Positions 56,522 to 64,000 of a stretch of 64,000 bases of DNA are shown in pieces. Position 1 is the first letter of the stretch; each line of letters opens with the position of its first letter. The stretch comes from CADEFX01 sp963840425 (GTDB taxonomy: Bacteria > Pseudomonadota > Alphaproteobacteria > Rhizobiales > Hyphomicrobiaceae), in contig CAWIYZ010000032.1 in NCBI GenBank assembly GCA_963840425.1, forward strand, positions 124,001 through 188,000, given 5' to 3'. The translations under genes were made by a program, and so were the position numbers. The notes beneath the pieces are model-generated. The model ran no database searches. It saw only the letters and a program-made list of their open reading frames with translations, and was not told the origin of the DNA.

Positions 56522-57325
56522 ATGCAAGAGAAGCTACCCTCTTCGAACGCGGGACACCAGGAGCCTGGTCCGGCCGAGCGGATCATCCCGGCGATGATTC
56601 CCGTACCGGACGACACCCCGCGCTCCTGGCATATCGGTGCGCGCCTGCGGAATTATTTCCTCACTGGGCTCGTCATCGTCGGGCCGGTAGCCATCACTCT
56701 TTACACCACTTGGTATGTCATCAATGCGGTCGATACGTGGGTGAAGCCCTACATCCCGCGTATCTACAATCCTGAGTATTACCTCCCCTTCACGGTTCCA
56801 GGTGTCGGGCTGGTATTCGCCATCATCGGTCTCATCCTGATTGGAGCCCTCGCCGCAAACCTGCTCGGCCGCTCCCTCATCAGCGGCGGCGAGCTGATGC
56901 TCGAGCGCATGCCGATCGTGCGTACTATCTACCGGGCGGTGAAGCAGATTTTCGAGTCGGTGGTGAACGCCTCCGATTCGAAGCAGAGCTTCCAGAACGT
57001 CGGCCTCATGGAGTTTCCTTCAAAGGGCATCTGGTCGATCGTGTTCGTCACGGGGGAGACGGCGCGCCAGATCACAGCGATTAGTCCAGAGCAGGACCTG
57101 ATCAGCATTTTCATGCCAACGGGCATGCTCCCCCCCACGGGTTTCGTATGCTTCGTGCCGCGGAAGGACGTGCTGCTGATCAAGATGAGCGTGGAGGACG
57201 CCGCCAAGATCATCATCTCGGCCGGCATGGTGAACCCTGAAACGCAGGCCCGTCTGCGCGCTCTGGCTCGCGCGCCTATCAAGACCGCGCCGCCTGTCCG
57301 ACCAACGGCTGCTGCGGCGGAATGA
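56522..57325 (+). CDS. DUF502 family inner-membrane protein
   Basis: 267 residues. Two membrane segments (YFLTGLVIVGPVAITLYTTWYV and GVGLVFAIIGLILIGALAANLLG), separated by a short loop, precede a cytoplasmic domain. ERMPIVRTIYRAVKQI, VLLIKMSVEDA and FMPTGMLPPTGF are DUF502 signatures. The function is unknown; plant relatives (LCV/COV1) affect vascular patterning and trafficking. The start is uncertain: ATG 56522 is chosen, and ATG 56594 also fits. The stop is only 3 bases from the convergent recG stop, a common DUF502-recG arrangement in alphaproteobacteria. Confidence 0.85.
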   Translation: MQEKLPSSNAGHQEPGPAERIIPAMIPVPDDTPRSWHIGARLRNYFLTGLVIVGPVAITLYTTWYVINAVDTWVKPYIPRIYNPEYYLPFTVPGVGLVFAIIGLILIGALAANLLGRSLISGGELMLERMPIVRTIYRAVKQIFESVVNASDSKQSFQNVGLMEFPSKGIWSIVFVTGETARQITAISPEQDLISIFMPTGMLPPTGFVCFVPRKDVLLIKMSVEDAAKIIISAGMVNPETQARLRALARAPIKTAPPVRPTAAAAE

Positions 57326-57328
57326 CAG

Positions 57329-59443
57329 TCAGGCAGCGCGGAACAACCGCACGGCCTCATCGCACTCAAACAGATAGAGTAGCGTCCGCAGCGCCAGCCC
57401 GCGCGGCCCCGCGAGCTTTGGATCGGCCGCTAGCACCATACGCGCGTCATCGCGGGCCGCCGCCAGCAGCTCAGGGAAGTTTGGCACTTCCGCCACGCGA
57501 AATTCGGGCATGCCGCTTTGGCGCGCGCCCAGCACCTCGCCACCACCTCTGAGCTCGAGGTCTTTTTCCGCAATCAGGAAGCCGTCCTCGCTGGCCCGCA
57601 TCATCTCGAGTCTCGCACGCGCGGTTTCGCCGAGCGGGGCCTTGTAGAGCAGCACACAGAATGACTGCCGGCTGCCGCGCCCCACACGCCCGCGAAGCTG
57701 ATGCAGTTGCGCAAGGCCGAACCGCTCGGAATGCTCGATGACCATGACCGAGGCGTTGGGCACGTCGACCCCCACCTCGATGACGGTCGTGGCGACCAGG
57801 ATCGACAGCTGGCGCTCGGAAAACCCGCGCATGGTGTCGTCCTTGGCGGCGGCATTGAGACCGCCGTGTAGAAGTCCCACGCGATCGCCGAAAATTTGAG
57901 TGAGGTGCGCATGCCGTTCCTCGGCTGCGGCCAGCTCCGATTTGTCCGAGCTTTCGATCAGCGGGCAGACCCAGTACACCTGCGCGCCTTGCGCCAGCGC
58001 GCGCTTCAAGCCGTCGATGACTTCTTCGATGCGTTCCGTCGAGGCCATGGTTGTTGTGATGGGCTTGCGGCCCGCGGGCTTCTCCGTCAGGCGCGACACA
58101 TCCAGATCGCCGTAGTGGGTCATGAGCAGCGTGCGCGGGATCGGCGTCGCCGTCATCACCAGCACTTCCGCTCCACCGGCGCCGCCTTTGGACTGCAGCG
58201 CCAGCCGCTGGTGCACGCCGAAGCGATGCTGCTCGTCGATCACGGCAAAAGCCAGATCGCGAAAGGCAACATCCTCCTGGAACAGGGCGTGCGTACCGAT
58301 AAGTATATCGATCTCCCCCGCTGCGAGCCGGTCGAGCAGCTCTCTGCGCGACCGGCCTTTCTCGCGTCCAGTAAGCAGGCCGAGGCGCAATTGGGCGGCG
58401 TCGGCCAGCGGCGCCATGGTCTCGGCGTGCTGGCGCGCGAGCACCTCCGTCGGCGCCATGAGCGCTGCCTGCGCGCCGGCTTCGACCGCGATCGCCATCG
58501 CCATCAGGGCCACCATGGTCTTGCCCGAGCCGACGTCTCCTTGCAGCAGGCGCAGCATGCGCGAAGGTGCTGCCATGTCGGCGGCGATTTCCTTGATCGC
58601 CTGCCGCTGCGAGTTGGTCAGCGCGAACGGCAGGGCATCGGCGATGCGCGCGCGAATATCGCCGGTGCCCACGATGCGGCGTCCGGGGCGCTCCTTCTGA
58701 TTCTGGCGCACAAGCCCCAGCGCAAGCTGGCCGGCCAGCAGCTCGTCGTAGGCGAGACGTTGGCGCGGCAATCCTCCTGCCGACACATCGCCCGCATCCT
58801 GGGGCCGATGCAGGCGCATCAAAGCCTCGGTGAGACCCGGCCAGCCGCGTTGCTGCAGCCAAGCGGCGTCCTGCCATTCCAGACTGGGTTGCAGGCGCTC
58901 GAGCATCTGCCGTGCGGCCTTCTGCAGCACCTTGCCCGAGAGCCCGGCGGTGAGCGGATAGACCGGCTCCAGCAGGGGCAGATCGCCCCGTGCCTCGGGC
59001 GCAACGATGTAGTCCGGATGCGCCATCTGCAGCACATCGCCGTAACGCTCGATACGGCCGCTGACGTAACGCATGGTGCCGACCGGCAATTGCCGCTCGA
59101 TCAGCTTACGCTCGGCATGAAAGAAGACGAGGTCCAGCCGGCCGGTATCGTCCTCGCAGGCAACCTTGTAGGGCGCCCGTGTGTTGCCTCGCGGCGGGAC
59201 GCGATGCTTGAGCACCCGGACCGCGAGCGTGGCGATGGTGCCGGGCACGGCTGCGGCCACGGTCGGCTGGGCGCGACGGTCGATCACTCCTGTCGGTAAA
59301 TGCCATAAGAGATCGATCACCCGCGGCACCGTGATCCCGGGCGGCAGGCGCAACGCTTTCTTCAGCAGAATTTCCATGCGCGGTCCGATACCACTCAAGG
59401 CGGTGGCGGATGCGAACAGAGGGACGAGCGGGCCGGGTCGCAT
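57329..59443 (-). CDS. recG: ATP-dependent DNA helicase RecG
   Basis: 704 residues. It remodels stalled replication forks and branch-migrates Holliday junctions. The N-terminal wedge (OB-fold) domain occupies about residues 60-190. The helicase domains follow, with Walker A GDVGSGKTMVAL, DEQH box VIDEQHRFGV, TATPIPRTL and motif VI region LHQLRGRVGRG. The C-terminal TRG-type region (GEVLGARQSGMPEFRV) couples ATP use to DNA translocation. It starts at ATG 59443. It is divergent from sdhE and mfd across 138 bases that should hold both promoters. Confidence 0.97.
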   Translation of the reverse strand: MRPGPLVPLFASATALSGIGPRMEILLKKALRLPPGITVPRVIDLLWHLPTGVIDRRAQPTVAAAVPGTIATLAVRVLKHRVPPRGNTRAPYKVACEDDTGRLDLVFFHAERKLIERQLPVGTMRYVSGRIERYGDVLQMAHPDYIVAPEARGDLPLLEPVYPLTAGLSGKVLQKAARQMLERLQPSLEWQDAAWLQQRGWPGLTEALMRLHRPQDAGDVSAGGLPRQRLAYDELLAGQLALGLVRQNQKERPGRRIVGTGDIRARIADALPFALTNSQRQAIKEIAADMAAPSRMLRLLQGDVGSGKTMVALMAMAIAVEAGAQAALMAPTEVLARQHAETMAPLADAAQLRLGLLTGREKGRSRRELLDRLAAGEIDILIGTHALFQEDVAFRDLAFAVIDEQHRFGVHQRLALQSKGGAGGAEVLVMTATPIPRTLLMTHYGDLDVSRLTEKPAGRKPITTTMASTERIEEVIDGLKRALAQGAQVYWVCPLIESSDKSELAAAEERHAHLTQIFGDRVGLLHGGLNAAAKDDTMRGFSERQLSILVATTVIEVGVDVPNASVMVIEHSERFGLAQLHQLRGRVGRGSRQSFCVLLYKAPLGETARARLEMMRASEDGFLIAEKDLELRGGGEVLGARQSGMPEFRVAEVPNFPELLAAARDDARMVLAADPKLAGPRGLALRTLLYLFECDEAVRLFRAA

Positions 59444-59581
59444 GACCTGATCTGCCGATGGTGCTTTGGTTTGTGTGTTGGCGCTCGCGGCGCTATATCA
59501 CGTGCGAGAAAGGCGAGGGTGGCGATGCCGGCCTGGGCCGTCAAGCATCGGCGCTGGCTTGTCCCATTCTTAGCGAGACCT

Positions 59582-59847
59582 ATGCCGAGCCTCGATGAAC
59601 GGCGCCGCCGCGCGCACTATCGCGCCGCCCATCGCGGCACCAGGGAGATGGATTGGCTGCTCGGCCGTTATGCCGAGGCGGTCGTGCCTGCCATGTCGCA
59701 AGCGGACCTCATGGACTTCGAGCGGCTGCTGACAGTCCCCGATCCGGCGTTGCATGCCTGGATCCTACTGGGAGAAGATATGCAGGACAGCGAGTTTGCA
59801 CCGCTGATCCTGGCGATACGCAGGTTTCACGGACTCGGATCATTGCG

Positions 59848-59851
<4 letters not shown>
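59582..59851 (+). CDS. sdhE: FAD assembly factor SdhE (YgfY/DUF339)
   Basis: 89 residues. It helps attach FAD covalently to succinate dehydrogenase flavoprotein. The RGxxE motif appears in HRGTREMDWLLGRY, and LMDFERLLTVPDPALHAWIL is typical of the family. The start is taken at ATG 59582; the frame is open to 59471 without family resemblance. The TGA stop overlaps the mfd GTG (GTGA), indicating translational coupling. The recG / sdhE / mfd order is usual in Rhizobiales and related alphaproteobacteria. Confidence 0.93.
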
Positions 59852-63378
<3,527 letters not shown>

Positions 63379-63396
63379 ATTCATGCTGCGCGCGTC

Positions 63397-64000
63397 TCAG
63401 CGGCGATCGTTGGCGCTCCACCACGTATCGATGCTGTAGCCGCTGAGTGGCGTGCGCTCCGGCGGTATGAGGTGCGCCCAATAGGCCACCCATTGCTGCC
63501 GCAGATGAAACAACGGTATCACATAGTCGCCGCTCAGCAGCACGCGGTCCAAGGCGCGTACCGCTGCCTCGAAGTCATCCCGGCCCTCCGCTTGCAGCAG
63601 CGCCTCGATCATGGCGTCGGTGGCTGTGCTCTTGACGCCGGGATAGTTGAGCGCGCCGGGCACGTCGGCTGCGGCGCTGGTCCAGCGGTTGGCTTGCTCG
63701 TTGCCAGGCGAGAGCGACGCGCTCCAGTTCCACTGGATCATATCGAAATCGAAGGTCTTGAGCCGCGCCCAATACTGCGCATCATCGACCTGGCGGATGG
63801 TGAGTGTGATGCCGACGCGCTTCAGGCTCTCGGCGAATGCCAGCATCAGGCGTTCCTGCCCGCGCGAGCGCGCCAGCGCTTCTATGGTCAGCGGTTTGCC
63901 GCTGCGCGTGTCGACCATGCGCCCACCGTTGAGGTCGTACCCGGCCTCGCGCAATAAGGCGACGGCCGCTCGGGCATGGTCCCGGTTGAAGCCGGAGCCG
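63397..64000 (-). CDS. ABC transporter binding protein, family 5, YejA-like (C-terminal part, cut by window end)
   Basis: The last ~200 residues of a periplasmic binding protein; the 5' part lies beyond base 64000, where the frame is still open (GSGFNRDHARAAVALLREAGYDL is readable at the edge). WNWSASLSPGNEQANRWTS, AAADVPGALNYPG and DYVIPLFHLRQQWVAYW match the YejA group, which serves YejABEF-type importers of peptides such as microcin C. It is distinct from the three binding proteins at 35-40 kb. Transporter partners would be expected outside the window. It is convergent with mfd, 18 bases apart. Confidence 0.88.
   Translation of the reverse strand, partial: GSGFNRDHARAAVALLREAGYDLNGGRMVDTRSGKPLTIEALARSRGQERLMLAFAESLKRVGITLTIRQVDDAQYWARLKTFDFDMIQWNWSASLSPGNEQANRWTSAAADVPGALNYPGVKSTATDAMIEALLQAEGRDDFEAAVRALDRVLLSGDYVIPLFHLRQQWVAYWAHLIPPERTPLSGYSIDTWWSANDRR

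Noticed and set aside
57896..59299. Long plus-strand open frame opposite recG
   Set aside because: recG on the minus strand is complete with all helicase motifs; the opposite frame lacks any family resemblance.

Overview
The window reads as one high-GC stretch of an alphaproteobacterial chromosome, most likely from the order Hyphomicrobiales (Rhizobiales). Supporting this are the lysA - small lipoprotein (lptM) - argH - tlpA neighbourhood, a TIGR02302-family protein next to lysA, recG / sdhE / mfd in a row, a lipid A oxidase-like outer-membrane protein, and dispersed palindromic intergenic elements of the kind common in this order. No species is claimed. No tRNA, rRNA, CRISPR array, insertion sequence or prophage was recognised.

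Layout. 1-18.7 kb is mostly housekeeping: the end of an alpha-2-macroglobulin gene followed by pbpC (cell envelope), a beta-barrel protein, a LysR regulator, a TIGR02302 protein, then lysA, lptM, argH, a TlpA thioredoxin, an NDH-2 dehydrogenase, and the diaminopimelate/lysine genes dapD and dapE around a small membrane protein. 18.8-44.8 kb is a catabolic accessory block: two D-2-hydroxyacid dehydrogenases, a 3-hydroxyisobutyrate-type dehydrogenase, two IlvD/Edd dehydratases, a nitronate monooxygenase, a flavin split-barrel protein, an RraA-like protein, an enolase-superfamily enzyme, an amidohydrolase, an orphan TctC-type binding protein, PdxA-like and HisD-like dehydrogenases, an alpha/beta hydrolase, and a Dpp/Opp-type ABC importer with a fused double ATPase and three tandem paralogous binding proteins. 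44.8-50.5 kb holds scattered metabolic genes (PHB-depolymerase-like esterase, TauE/SafE permease, ABM monooxygenase, metallo-beta-lactamase fold hydrolase, malonyl-CoA decarboxylase, YpfJ-type peptidase). 50.5-63.4 kb is housekeeping again: two SPOR-type proteins, glmU-glmS (UDP-GlcNAc synthesis), a DUF502 protein, recG, sdhE and mfd. The window ends inside a YejA-like ABC binding protein.

How the block may work. It is built as two divergent pairs of transcription units. From 24.71-24.87 kb, the split-barrel protein, dehydratase and nitronate monooxygenase genes run leftward, and the RraA-like, enolase-superfamily and hydroxyacid dehydrogenase genes run rightward. From 33.13-33.35 kb, the hydrolase, HisD, PdxA, TctC and amidohydrolase genes run leftward and the ABC importer rightward. 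The enzyme families point to uptake and dehydration/oxidation of a hydroxy acid (sugar acid or similar), but the substrate cannot be read from sequence. No transcription factor lies inside the block. Both divergent gaps contain dyad symmetries that are candidate operators.

Quality note. Five otherwise intact genes (pbpC, lysA, tlpA, tctC, hisD) carry six reading-frame shifts, and every one is equivalent to a single extra base. That uniformity suggests sequence or assembly errors more than real decay. Those genes are annotated over their full length with the shift positions given.
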